The notes below the pieces were generated by a model. The model did not search any database. It saw nothing but the letters and a program-made list of their open reading frames with translations, and had not been told where the DNA came from. Below, in pieces: positions 26,600 through 35,175 of a stretch of DNA of 64,000 nucleotides. Position 1 is the first letter of the stretch, and each line of letters begins with the position of its first letter. The stretch is from Yinghuangia sp051388915 (GTDB lineage: Bacteria; Actinomycetota; Actinomycetes; Streptomycetales; Streptomycetaceae), in contig NZ_JBPKBH010000018.1 of the NCBI RefSeq assembly GCF_051388915.1, forward strand, positions 62,001 to 126,000, read 5' to 3'. A program made the position numbers and the translations under genes.

Positions 26600-26866
26600 T
26601 CAGGCGGCCCCGCGCCCGGTGTGCCCGGTATGGCGGCCGCCGGAACCGGTAGGCGCGTCGTGCGGGAACGCCTCGTCGAACGCGGCCGCGTTCTCGGCCA
26701 CGAACGACCGGAACACCTCCGCGGCCCGCGCCTGCGCCCGGCGGGCCGCGAGGTCCCCGTCGACGACCTCGCGGACGTACGCCTTCAAGGTCATCCCCCG
26801 GTCCTGGGCCGCGGCCCGGAGCGCGGCAAGCTCGTCGTTCGAGTCGCAGACCCTCCGAACGGGCAC
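26600..26866 (-). CDS. Antitoxin of the Doc-like pair, altered N-terminus
   Basis: The 88-residue product contains DELAALRAAAQDRGMTLKAY, typical of ribbon-helix-helix antitoxins paired with actinobacterial Doc proteins. The first beta strand expected before it (as in MPTLNVRFTD) is replaced by MPVRRVCDSN. That stretch overlaps, in another frame, an IS256 transposase remnant. The 5' end therefore seems to have been cut and joined to IS sequence, and its promoter was probably lost. The C-terminus is Gly-rich and ends two bases before the toxin start. Confidence 0.55.
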   Translation of the reverse strand: MPVRRVCDSNDELAALRAAAQDRGMTLKAYVREVVDGDLAARRAQARAAEVFRSFVAENAAAFDEAFPHDAPTGSGGRHTGHTGRGAA

Positions 26867-26957
26867 GGTCGACCAGCATCGCGATCAATTGCTCGTCCGA
26901 CACAGCGGCTTCCGACGGCTCACCAACCGCCTGCTCGGAGTTCGTCTCGGTCGCCAT
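26840..26957 (-). pseudogene. IS256-family transposase 5' remnant
   Basis: From ATG 26957 the frame reads MATETNSEQAVGEP and then DEQLIAMLVDRARSEGLRLE. The latter matches the start of mutator/IS256-type transposases. The match ends near 26840, where antitoxin sequence begins. Only about 35 codons remain. Confidence 0.6.
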
Positions 26958-27151
26958 CTCTGGCGTCTCCTTGATCATCAGATCCGCCGTTGATTAGACA
27001 CTCCCGCTCGGTGCCGGTTGTCGGCTACCACAGCGTCGCAACGGGATGTTCGTGCGCGCTTGTGCTGCCTGAATTCCCAATGCGGCCAAAGGTCTTGGTG
27101 GCGGCGTTGTCCACCTCGTAGTGTCGGTTATGGTGTTCGGCTGCTCGCGGT

Positions 27152-27397
27152 TCAGCAAGAACCATTCGGACGCTGTCCGGACTCGTCGGCGGTGGGGTTC
27201 GGGTCCCCGGCCGACGGTCGGGAGTGGTTTTGGTCCGCGCGTCGATCGCGGCGGGTCCGGGCCGCACGGAGTTCTGCCCAGGCGGTCCGTAGGGGGATGC
27301 AGGCCTTGATGAACTGTGTGGCTGCGTGGGGCAGCGCGGTGGCGGCCGTGATCAGCAGGCCGATGGTGCCCACGACAGTGAGGATGGCGGCGGACAC
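27152..27397 (-). CDS. Small one-helix membrane protein, divergent from the nSTAND gene
   Basis: GAGGAG lies six bases before GTG 27397. The 81-residue product begins MSAAILTVVGTIGLLITAAT, a single membrane helix, followed by a basic segment (RAARTRRDRRADQN) and a polar tail. The helix is probably anchored with its C-terminus in the cytoplasm. It shares a 177-base intergenic region with the large nSTAND-WD40 gene. No family is recognised. The position suggests a functional link, but this is not proven. Confidence 0.55.
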   Translation of the reverse strand: MSAAILTVVGTIGLLITAATALPHAATQFIKACIPLRTAWAELRAARTRRDRRADQNHSRPSAGDPNPTADESGQRPNGSC

Positions 27398-27522
27398 GTA
27401 CTGCTCCTCTACTCTGAATCGGTTGGTTCGGTACCCCACCAGTAGGCAACCCGACGTGGACCGTGTCGTCGCCTGGCTGCGATCACGCCAGCGTTTCCGC
27501 AGGTCATAGGACCGATAGACAT

Positions 27523-27547
27523 ATTCCGGTCCGGTCCGGACCGGAAT
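27523..27547. promoter_or_regulatory. Perfect 25-bp palindrome upstream of the nSTAND gene
   Basis: ATTCCGGTCCGG and CCGGACCGGAAT are perfect 12-base arms around one T, 28 bases before GTG 27575. The size and position fit an operator for a dimeric repressor. As an RNA it could also form a hairpin that masks the start region. Confidence 0.7.
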
Positions 27548-27574
27548 CCCTACTCGTGTAACGGGGTCGCATTC

Positions 27575-30500
27575 GTGCCGGACCTGCCTCCCAGACGCCA
27601 TCTGGCAGCACAGCTGGACGCCCTGCTGAGGCTCAGCGGCCTGACGGCCGGGACCGCGGCGCGACGGACCAACGTTCTGTTGAAGAAGAAGAACATCGAT
27701 GCCCAGGTGTCGGACCGGCGCATCAGCGACTGGAGGAGAGCGAACAATCTGCCGAAGACGGACGCGCCGTTCGAAGCGTTGGTCCGCGTGCTGTTGGAGC
27801 GTTGCCGGGACCACGTCGCCGCTGCCGAGCGCGCTGCCCACCGTGAGCTGCTGGACGAGAGCCTTTGGCGCGGGTGGCTGAGCGATGCCAGAGGTTCTTC
27901 GCCCGAGACCGAACGGGACGGTCGGTGGCAGGATGCCTGCCCCTATCCGGGGATGGTGCCGTTTCACTCGGACCAGCACGAGGTGTTCTACGGACGGGGA
28001 TTGCTCAGGGATCAGCTGCTGGAATTCCTGGCCGGGCCGGTGCAGGGACGGCGGGATGCGGGGATCGCTCTGGTGGTGGGCCCGTCCGGGGTCGGGAAGT
28101 CCTCGCTGGTGAATGCCGGACTGTATGCGGACATCCAGGACGGCCGACTGGGCAACGGTTGTGGTGCCTGGCCGTTCCGCGTAATGCGTCCGACCGCGCA
28201 GCCCCTCGACGAACTCGCCCGTGTGCTGGCTGCCCTGTCTCCACGGAGCAGCGCCGACTCCGTCCGGCACAGGCTGCGTGAAGCGCCGGGAGGGGCGCAT
28301 TCGGTCGTCCGGGACCTGCTCGCCGAGGCGGCCGACACGACGGTGGGGGCAGCTGCGACGGGTGGGGCCAGCGCACGCCTTGTCCTGGTCGTCGATCAGT
28401 TTGAACAGGCGTTCACCCTGTCGGAGGCCGCCGGAGGGCAGCGTGACGCCTTCGTCGCGGCGTTGTCTGCGATGGCGACAGAGCCGTGCGGCCAGGACGG
28501 TACCCCGGCGGCGCTGGTCGTCGCCGTCGTCCGCAGCGACTTCCTCGACTCGTGTGCCGCCCACGACGAGCTCGGGTCCTCCATGCGCGCGGGCGTGTTC
28601 ACCGTGGGACCGATGAGCCAGGCGGATCTCCGCCTGGCGATCACAGGCCCGGCAGAACGCGCGGGCCTCAAGGTCGAGTCCGGGCTGGTCGACACCATCC
28701 TCGGCGATCTGCCTTCCGGGCGGGATGACGGCGCTCCAGGGACAGGCGCGCTTCCTTTGCTGTCCGAGGCACTGCGCGTCACCTGGGAGAACAAGGACCG
28801 CGATGCCCGTCGGCTGACCGTCCACGGGTACGGGCGGTCCGGCGGGGTCCGGCGCGCAATCCAACAGAGCGCGGAAGAGGCGTACGGCAGCCTCGCCGAG
28901 GACAAGGGCCAGCCGTCCGCCGCGCGGTACGTCTTCGGCCTGCTGACCATGCGAACCCGCGACGGCCGGTGGGTTCGGAGGCCCGCGCGGCCGAGCGAGC
29001 TTCTCGAGACTGCGGCCGCACGGGCGGTGGTGGAGAGGTTCGCGGCGAAGCGGCTCCTGGTGGTGGGGCAGGACACCGTCGAGATCGCGCACGAGGCATT
29101 GCTGACCGCGTGGGATCGCCTGCGCGGCTGGCTGGACGAAAGCCCGACCGACCACGCGCTGTACATCCAGTTGGCGGACAGCGCCGAGGAATGGTCCCAC
29201 CACGGCCGAGCCGGGTCGTATCTGTGGCCGGGCGACAGACTGTTGGCCGTCCAACCGGCGCTGGAACGGTGGCAAACCGATCCGGACCGCCATGCACTGA
29301 CCGGCACCATGCGCGCGTTCCTCGCCGACAGCCGACGGGCCAGCACACGCCTGCGCCGCGTGCGCCGACTCGCCGTCACCACACTGGCCGTGCTGCTCGC
29401 CACCGCACTGGTCCTCACCGGCGTCGCCTACCAGTTCGCGCAAACAGCGCAAGACCAGCGCGGTCAAGCACGCGACCAACGCAACCTCGCCCTCGCCCGA
29501 CAACTGATCGCCCAAAGCAAACTGCCCACCGCAGACCCCACGCTGCCGGCGGTCCTCGCCGCCACCGCGTGGCACCTCGCCCCCGGCCCGGACAGCCGCG
29601 CCCGAGTGATCGACATGGTCAGCGACCCCCTACGGGGCGTCTTCCAGATCGGCGCATTCGCGGAGACCGCTCAGTTCAGCCCGGATGGCAGCACCCTCGC
29701 CGTCAGGGACTTCGACGACCGCGTCCAGCTGTGGGACGTGCGGGACAGGCAGAAGCTCGGGGAACCACTCATCGACCGCAGCAGCGACGACGAATCCCAC
29801 TTCATCGAGGCGGCGTTCAGTCCAGTGTCGGACATCCTTGCCATCGGCGACGACGACGGAACCACACGCTTGTGGAACACCAAGACGCGAACGCTCGCAC
29901 GCGAACCACTCAAAGGCCATAAGGACGGCGTCACCGCCATGCGGTTCAGCGCGGACGGCAAACTCCTCGCCGTCGGGTTCACCGACGGCACGGTCCAGGT
30001 ATGGGACATCGACCAGGGCAAGCCCGCCTTCCCGGACATCCATTACCCGAGTCCGGATTCTTTGATCATGGATGTGGACTTCGCCCCGGACCGGCGGACC
30101 TTGGCGGTCAGCACCATCTTCCTGGGGGAACGCGCGGAACCCGAGCGTTCGGTACGCCTTTGGGACGTTTCAGGGCCGCCGGGGGCTCTCCCTCCCGAGA
30201 GGAGGTTCGACGGACCGATGGAGAGTTCCGGTGCCCTGGCGTTCAGCCCTGACGGAAACACGTTGGCTCTCTCCCAGTACGGGAAAGGGGTCGTCCTGTG
30301 GGATGTCGCCAGCAACCAGCCGATCGGTCAGCCCATGCAGATCACCGACCGCACAGCGCTCAACCGGGCGTCATCGCTGGCGTTCAGCCCGGACGGCACC
30401 GTCCTGGCCACCGGGGACGTCGAAGGCACCGTCGTGCTGTGGAGCACGCGCACCCAGAAGCGGCTCGGCAATCCGCTCACCGGCCATGAGAATGAAGCCA

Positions 30501-31666
30501 ATTCCCTGGAGTTCAGCCGCGACGGGCGCACACTGGTCAGCGCCAGCACCGACAGCACCGTACGGCTGTGGGATGTGAGATCCCGGGGACAGATCGGTGA
30601 CGCACTCACCGGCCCGGCGGAAGAGGTCACCGACGCCGCGTTCAGCCCGGACGGGACGATCCTTGCCGCCAGCGCCAACGACGGCACGGCACGGCTGTGG
30701 GATGTACGGGACCACACCGACATCGGCACCCCCGTCCAGGCGGACGACACGGCCGTGAACGCGATCGCCTTCAGCCCGGACGGATCCCTGCTCGCCACGG
30801 CGGGCAACGACCGCACCGTGCGGCTGTGGAAGGTGAACCCGCGAGGGCCCACCGCAGGTCCGCTCGTCCCGGCAGGGACGCTGACCGGCCACGACAGCGA
30901 GGTGTACACGGTGGCGTTCAGTCCGAAGGGCGGCCTCCTCGCTTCGGGCGGCAAGGACGGCACCGTACGACTGTGGGAGACCACGACCGGAAAGCCCGTG
31001 CTCCCTCCGCTCGGCGACCGCGCGAGCGCGGTCCGGTCCGTGGTGTTCAGCCCGGACGGGAACCTCCTCGCCTCCGGACGCAACGACGCCGTCATCCAGA
31101 TCTGGAATACAGCCCTCGGCCGCCCGCACGGCGGCCCGCTCAAGAACCAGAACGACCAGATCGCCTCCCTCGCCTTCAGCCCCGACGGCACGACGCTGGC
31201 GTCCGGCAGCCAGGACACGACCATCGCGCTGTGGGATGTGCAATCCCGGCAGCCGATCAGCAGCCTCCTGACCGGGCACGTCAACTGGGTCACCTCCGTG
31301 GCGTTCAGCCCCGACGGCATGACGCTGGCGTCCGGCGCGCTGGGAGGAACGGTCTGGCTGTGGGACCTGACGACCCGACAGCGCCTCGGCCACCAGGTCT
31401 CAGGCGCGGGCGACGACGAACAAGAAGGATCGATATACCTGGGGAACGCAACCCCTGAAGGCAGCTTCCCCCACGGGCAGCAAGTCGCCTTCAGCCCTGA
31501 CGGAAGGACCCTCGCCGCATCCGCCGAGGACAACTCGGTGCGGTTCTGGGACGTCGGCCTCCCCGCAGACCTCGGCGCCGCGGTCTGCCAGATAGCCGGG
31601 CGATCTCTCACCCCCGACGAGTGGAAGCGCTACCTGTCCGATTTGCCCTTCCAGCAGGTCTGCTGA
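27575..31666 (+). CDS. nSTAND NTPase with 14 WD40 repeats
   Basis: This 1,363-residue signal-transduction NTPase has four parts. Residues 1-100 are a helical, XRE-like N-terminal region (QVSDRRISDWRR). Residues about 115-560 form the nSTAND1 NTPase, with CPYPGMVPFHSDQHEVFYGR, Walker A GPSGVGKS at 169-176 and Walker B LVLVVDQFEQAF at about 270. A membrane helix lies at about 595-620. Residues about 690-1340 hold 14 WD40 units (for example DSTVRLWDV, DGTARLWDV, DRTVRLWKV), enough for two seven-bladed propellers. The C-terminus has the LTPDEWKRYL...C ending common to this family. STAND proteins switch on by ligand binding and oligomerise. Some are antiphage sensors, while others are regulators in actinomycetes. 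No effector nuclease domain is seen. Confidence 0.93.
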   Translation: MPDLPPRRHLAAQLDALLRLSGLTAGTAARRTNVLLKKKNIDAQVSDRRISDWRRANNLPKTDAPFEALVRVLLERCRDHVAAAERAAHRELLDESLWRGWLSDARGSSPETERDGRWQDACPYPGMVPFHSDQHEVFYGRGLLRDQLLEFLAGPVQGRRDAGIALVVGPSGVGKSSLVNAGLYADIQDGRLGNGCGAWPFRVMRPTAQPLDELARVLAALSPRSSADSVRHRLREAPGGAHSVVRDLLAEAADTTVGAAATGGASARLVLVVDQFEQAFTLSEAAGGQRDAFVAALSAMATEPCGQDGTPAALVVAVVRSDFLDSCAAHDELGSSMRAGVFTVGPMSQADLRLAITGPAERAGLKVESGLVDTILGDLPSGRDDGAPGTGALPLLSEALRVTWENKDRDARRLTVHGYGRSGGVRRAIQQSAEEAYGSLAEDKGQPSAARYVFGLLTMRTRDGRWVRRPARPSELLETAAARAVVERFAAKRLLVVGQDTVEIAHEALLTAWDRLRGWLDESPTDHALYIQLADSAEEWSHHGRAGSYLWPGDRLLAVQPALERWQTDPDRHALTGTMRAFLADSRRASTRLRRVRRLAVTTLAVLLATALVLTGVAYQFAQTAQDQRGQARDQRNLALARQLIAQSKLPTADPTLPAVLAATAWHLAPGPDSRARVIDMVSDPLRGVFQIGAFAETAQFSPDGSTLAVRDFDDRVQLWDVRDRQKLGEPLIDRSSDDESHFIEAAFSPVSDILAIGDDDGTTRLWNTKTRTLAREPLKGHKDGVTAMRFSADGKLLAVGFTDGTVQVWDIDQGKPAFPDIHYPSPDSLIMDVDFAPDRRTLAVSTIFLGERAEPERSVRLWDVSGPPGALPPERRFDGPMESSGALAFSPDGNTLALSQYGKGVVLWDVASNQPIGQPMQITDRTALNRASSLAFSPDGTVLATGDVEGTVVLWSTRTQKRLGNPLTGHENEANSLEFSRDGRTLVSASTDSTVRLWDVRSRGQIGDALTGPAEEVTDAAFSPDGTILAASANDGTARLWDVRDHTDIGTPVQADDTAVNAIAFSPDGSLLATAGNDRTVRLWKVNPRGPTAGPLVPAGTLTGHDSEVYTVAFSPKGGLLASGGKDGTVRLWETTTGKPVLPPLGDRASAVRSVVFSPDGNLLASGRNDAVIQIWNTALGRPHGGPLKNQNDQIASLAFSPDGTTLASGSQDTTIALWDVQSRQPISSLLTGHVNWVTSVAFSPDGMTLASGALGGTVWLWDLTTRQRLGHQVSGAGDDEQEGSIYLGNATPEGSFPHGQQVAFSPDGRTLAASAEDNSVRFWDVGLPADLGAAVCQIAGRSLTPDEWKRYLSDLPFQQVC

Positions 31667-31762
31667 AATCCCCTCCTCCCGAGGGGAGGGCGTACAGGTG
31701 TGCTCGGCGCCAAACCGTGCGGCCGCCCCCGTCGGCGGGGGTCTCCAGCACGGGGGCAAGGC

Positions 31763-32321
31763 CGCCGCGCAACAGCCGGTGCCCGGTGCCGTCGAGCTGG
31801 GCGAGTTCGCGGTCGTAGTCGACCGCAATGGTGCCGTGGAAGTTGACCGACTCCGAGCAGGCCGGGGAGATGCGCGCGAGGACCTCGTCGTCGATCGCCC
31901 GTCCGGTGCGCCGCAGCGCACCGTACTCCTTCAGCGCCGCGGCCGGCGCGTTCTGCCGCGAGGCGGCACGCAGCTTGCCGGCCATCAGATACTGCGGTGG
32001 CGTGCCGAACTTCAGTGACGCGGCCTACCTGAGCAGGTCGTCCCAGTGCTCGACCATCAGGTCCAGGTCGGCGCGGCGGGTCAACAGCGGCCTGGCCTTG
32101 GGGACCCGGGCCCGGTAGGCCGCTTTCGCGCCCATCCGGTATAGCGTGATCCCGCCCAAGTCGCGGCTGCGCGGGGAGAGCTGCTTGCCCACCGGATCGA
32201 ACAGCGCAAGGTTGACCAGAGTCACGCCGTGATTATCGGTCGCGTGCTCCGTGATCGGCAGGTTGGTGGCGTTGCCGAGGATCTCGTCCAGCACGTAGTG
32301 CGCCTCGCGTTCGGTAGGCAT
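31763..32321 (-). pseudogene. Tn3-family transposase remnant
   Basis: Reading the minus strand, REAHYVLDEILGNATNLPIT and ATDNHGVTLVNLALFDPVGK match the DDE domain of Tn3 transposases. A TAG stop follows EHWDDLL at 32025. In the same frame, RAASRQNAPAAALKEYGALR resumes the family sequence, and then a deletion joins it to the C-terminal end (ARISPACSESVNFHGTIAVD). It is inactive, with a nonsense codon and an internal deletion. Confidence 0.8.
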
Positions 32322-32419
32322 GATGCGCGCTACCTGAATTCCCCACCTCGTGCTGAGTGGTTGGCCGAACCTGCTGAGGTGATCTCCCTACCTTTCGTGT
32401 GCTGTTGATCGACTTGCCG

Positions 32420-32732
32420 CGCGTGGGGAACCCCTGCCATTCCGAGGAGGACGTGGTGAAGGGGTAGGTTGCGCAGGCCGGTGTTGCGGGCGGCGCGGAT
32501 GCGGTCCTGGGCGCGGGCCCGCAGCCCGTGCAGCAGTTCGAGCGCGGCGATCGGCCGGTCGCGGGTGTCGGTGGCGAACCCGGTGATGCAATTGCCGTTG
32601 ATGTCGGTGAACCGCAACTGCGCGCCGGGGGCGTTCCTTCCGCACGGTCAGCCGCATCCCGGCCGGCCAGCTGTCCAGCACGCCGCTGGTCAGTTCGGCG
32701 ACCCAGGCGCCGTTGCGTTCGACGGCAGGGGT
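32420..32732 (-). pseudogene. IS1380-family transposase remnant
   Basis: AVERNGAWVAELTSG and SWPAGMRLTVRKERP lie in one frame. RFTDINGNCITGF and DRIRAARNTGLRNLPLH continue in another after a frameshift. Together they match the middle of IS1380-type transposases. It abuts the Tn3 remnant, forming an IS graveyard between the nSTAND gene and the SDR gene. Confidence 0.75.
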
Positions 32733-32799
32733 TCACACCGAGGCGGGGCGTCACATCCACCGGTGCCAGAGCACGTTCGCATGCATGCCGACAGTTGTC

Positions 32800-33911
32800 T
32801 CAGTCAACGACGCGGGTGTCGGCAAGTGCGGTGACGTAGTTCCACAATTCGCGGCGTGCTTCGGTGCTGTCCGGTCGGGCGCCGAACAGGTAGGTGGCGG
32901 GCCTGGGAGCGCGGTCGTGCCACAACAGGCCGCTGGTCTGCGCGCCTTGGGGGGCGCGGCCCAGCCACACGATGGTGTCGGCGCCCTGTGCGGCGTCGCG
33001 GATGACGGGGCGGGTGACGGTGCGGAAGACGGGCATCCAGGTGCGGACGCCTTCTGTGTCGGCCCAGCCGGGGTGCATCGCGTGTACGTGGATGCCTTCG
33101 GATTTGAGGCGTTGAGCCCATTCCTGGGTGAGGACAACCTGTGCGCGCTTGGTCCTGGCGTAGAACTTTTTCGGGCTGTATCGGTCGGTGCACGACTCGG
33201 GGTCGCCGGGGCGGAGTCCGACGGCGTATTGGCCGCCGGAGGTGACGTTGACGATCCGAGAGGGTGCTGCGGCAGCCAGCAGGGGGCGTAGCTGCGCGGT
33301 GAGCACCCACGGGGCCAGCACGTGGGTGGCGAAGCCGAGTTCAACGCCGTCGACGGTGAAGGTGCGTTCGCTGGGCATGACGCCGGCGTTGTTGACCAGG
33401 ACGTCCAAGCGTTCCTCGGCGGCGGCGAACGCTGCGGCGAAGGAACGCAGTTCCGCGAGGCTGCTCAGGTTGCAGGCCACCGGCTTGACGTCGACAGCGT
33501 GGGNNNNNNNNNNNNNNNNNNNNNNNNNNNNNNNNNNNNNNNNNNNNNNNNNNNNNNNNNNNNNNNNNNNNNNNNNNNNNNNNNNNNNNNNNNNNNNNNN
33601 NNNNNNNNNNNNNNNNNNNNNNNNNNNNNNNNNNNNNNGCCGATGGCGGCGCGCACGCTGCGGGCGGCTTCGTCGGCGCGCTCCGCGGATCTGCCCAGGA
33701 CCCGGACGGACGCCCCGGCCGCGGCGAAACCTGTGGCGGCGGCGAGGCCGATGCCGGACGCGGCGCCGGTGACCAGGACCACTTTGCCGTCCATGCGGTC
33801 TCCGTCGGCGGGCCAGGACGGCAGTCGGCGCCGTAGGCGGTAGCCGGGGGCGCTGTATCCGAGCACCACGGTGCGGTCCAGCGCTTGGTCGAGTCCCGCT
33901 GCGACGTTCAT
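32800..33911 (-). CDS. Short-chain dehydrogenase/reductase (DHRS12-like), split by a gap
   Basis: This SDR begins MNVAAGLDQALDRTVVLGYS at 33911. It has the nucleotide-binding motif VTGAASGIG, then VDVLVNNAG-type sequence (RLDVLVNNAGVMPSER) and the catalytic region with S (NVTSGG), Y and K (SPKKFYARTKRAQV). The 135-N gap at 33504-33638 falls between the cofactor motif and NNAG, and the frames differ on the two sides, so the gap length is wrong. An alternative ATG at 34031 overlaps the upstream stop but adds 40 low-quality residues. It ends the minus-strand operon with DUF1365 and the FAD oxidoreductase. Confidence 0.85.
33504..33638. other. Assembly gap (135 N) inside the SDR gene
   Basis: The N run follows GTGGG. 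The SDR frame differs across it, so the estimated gap size is not exact. Confidence 0.99.
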
Positions 33912-34027
33912 GATCAGGGGGCTGCGCGCCGCGGCGCACGGAGAATGGCTCGCGGACGAGCCTGTGTGCGGCCGGTCGGTCAGCCACGGGCGGCGACTGG
34001 CGCGTCTGCGGCCTGCCTGGGGCAGTG

Positions 34028-34414
34028 TCATGCGGGGTCCTCCGTACGTGCCTTCTCGCTCAGGCTGTAGGCGTTGAGTGCGGCCCAGGCCAGGGCGAAG
34101 GCCGCGGCTTTGGCGCGGTGGGCGCGTGTGGGCAACCGGGTTCCCAGGACCAGCGCGTCGCCGATGTCGAAGCCGATGCGGCACCAGGTCACCCATCGGC
34201 GTTCGCGGCCGCCGTTCGCGCACAGCATGGCGAGTCCGATGGCGGTGTCGCGTGCGCCGACCATTTGGATGAGGGGCGCGGTTTCGGGGGTGGCCGCGCC
34301 GTTCGGGGTCGTTGGCAGCCCGGCTGGGCGGGCGAGCAGTTGGGGGCAGAGAAGGATCGCGGCGCCGTATGCGGCGGTGGCGGCGCCGAGCGTGCGGTTG
34401 AGTGCGGACTTCAT
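34028..34414 (-). CDS. Small membrane protein, DUF4267-like
   Basis: The 128-residue product has hydrophobic helices near residues 8-30, 50-65 and 100-120, including AAYGAAILLCPQLLARPAG. This resembles DUF4267 membrane proteins. ATG 34414 overlaps the DUF1365 stop (ATGA), and its own stop overlaps a possible start of the SDR gene. It is therefore part of the FAD oxidoreductase-DUF1365-SDR operon. Function is unknown. Confidence 0.75.
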   Translation of the reverse strand: MKSALNRTLGAATAAYGAAILLCPQLLARPAGLPTTPNGAATPETAPLIQMVGARDTAIGLAMLCANGGRERRWVTWCRIGFDIGDALVLGTRLPTRAHRAKAAAFALAWAALNAYSLSEKARTEDPA

Positions 34415-35175
34415 CGTGTACCTCGCGGTTTGGGCTCGGGCCGGGCGCTTGCCGCCCGGGGGACTACCGGCACACCGCGCAGCCACAGCCGCAGCCCGTG
34501 TGCTCTGATGCCGGCCGTGACCCGCTGCGGCTGGAGCGGGAACCGGGCCAGCAGCGCGGCGAAACGGGGTGCCGTGGCGGGCACGCGTCGGCCCCGCCAG
34601 TGCGCGGTGAAAGCCGGGCGGCCGCCTTGGTGGAGTGTGACGCTGACGTGGAAGCGTTCGCCGGGCTCGGGTGCCCGGATGTCGTAATACCCGTCGACCG
34701 CGAGGAAAGGCGAGACGTAGAAGGCCTTGTCGGTCCGGGCGCGTTCGTCGGGACCGGGGCGCAGCAGGTAGCGGTGGCGTTCGCCGTAGGTGTTGTGCAC
34801 CTCGGCAACGACGCACGCCAGATGTCCGTCGCGGTGGTGGCACCAGTACACCGTGAGCGGGTTGAAGACGTGGCCGAGCACGCGGGCGTTTGCCAGCATC
34901 AGGATGCGGCCGCCCGCCAGATGCACGTCGTGTCCGGCGAGCCACGCTTCGACGTTGGCGCGGATGGTGAGCGCCGGGTCACCCAGGTGGTCGCGGGTCT
35001 CGAAGCGCGCGAACGGCCGCAGAATCCACGGCAGCCGGACCGGGGTGTCGAGGTCGACGAGCCAGGTGTAGCCGGGACTGCGGAACCGGCGCTGTGGAGG
35101 CCGCAGGCGTACGTGGACCACCTCGGTGCGGTACAGCGCGTTCTGTCGGATCGGCGATGTGCACGACTCGGTCAC
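34411..35175 (-). CDS. DUF1365 family protein
   Basis: The 254-residue product starts at GTG 35175, which overlaps the FAD oxidoreductase stop (GTGA). It carries family-typical stretches YRTEVVHVRLRPPQRRF, VLGHVFNPLTVYWCHH, AEVHNTYGERHRYLL and AFYVSPFLAVDGYYD. Homologues stand beside FAD oxidoreductases in the mycobacterial sigK region (Rv0448c next to Rv0449c) and have been linked with lipid modification. Its biochemical role is unproven. The order and overlaps show a tight operon. Confidence 0.9.
   Translation of the reverse strand: MTESCTSPIRQNALYRTEVVHVRLRPPQRRFRSPGYTWLVDLDTPVRLPWILRPFARFETRDHLGDPALTIRANVEAWLAGHDVHLAGGRILMLANARVLGHVFNPLTVYWCHHRDGHLACVVAEVHNTYGERHRYLLRPGPDERARTDKAFYVSPFLAVDGYYDIRAPEPGERFHVSVTLHQGGRPAFTAHWRGRRVPATAPRFAALLARFPLQPQRVTAGIRAHGLRLWLRGVPVVPRAASARPEPKPRGTR

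Noticed and set aside
27152..29575. 807-codon minus-strand frame opposite the nSTAND gene
   Set aside because: Only its last 81 codons are plausible as a gene, starting at GTG 27397 with a good ribosome site. The rest is antisense to a clear NTPase.
33911..34031. Upstream ATG 34031 as the SDR start
   Set aside because: It overlaps the preceding stop as in an operon, but the added 40 residues are low-quality and homology begins at 33911. I kept it only as an alternative.
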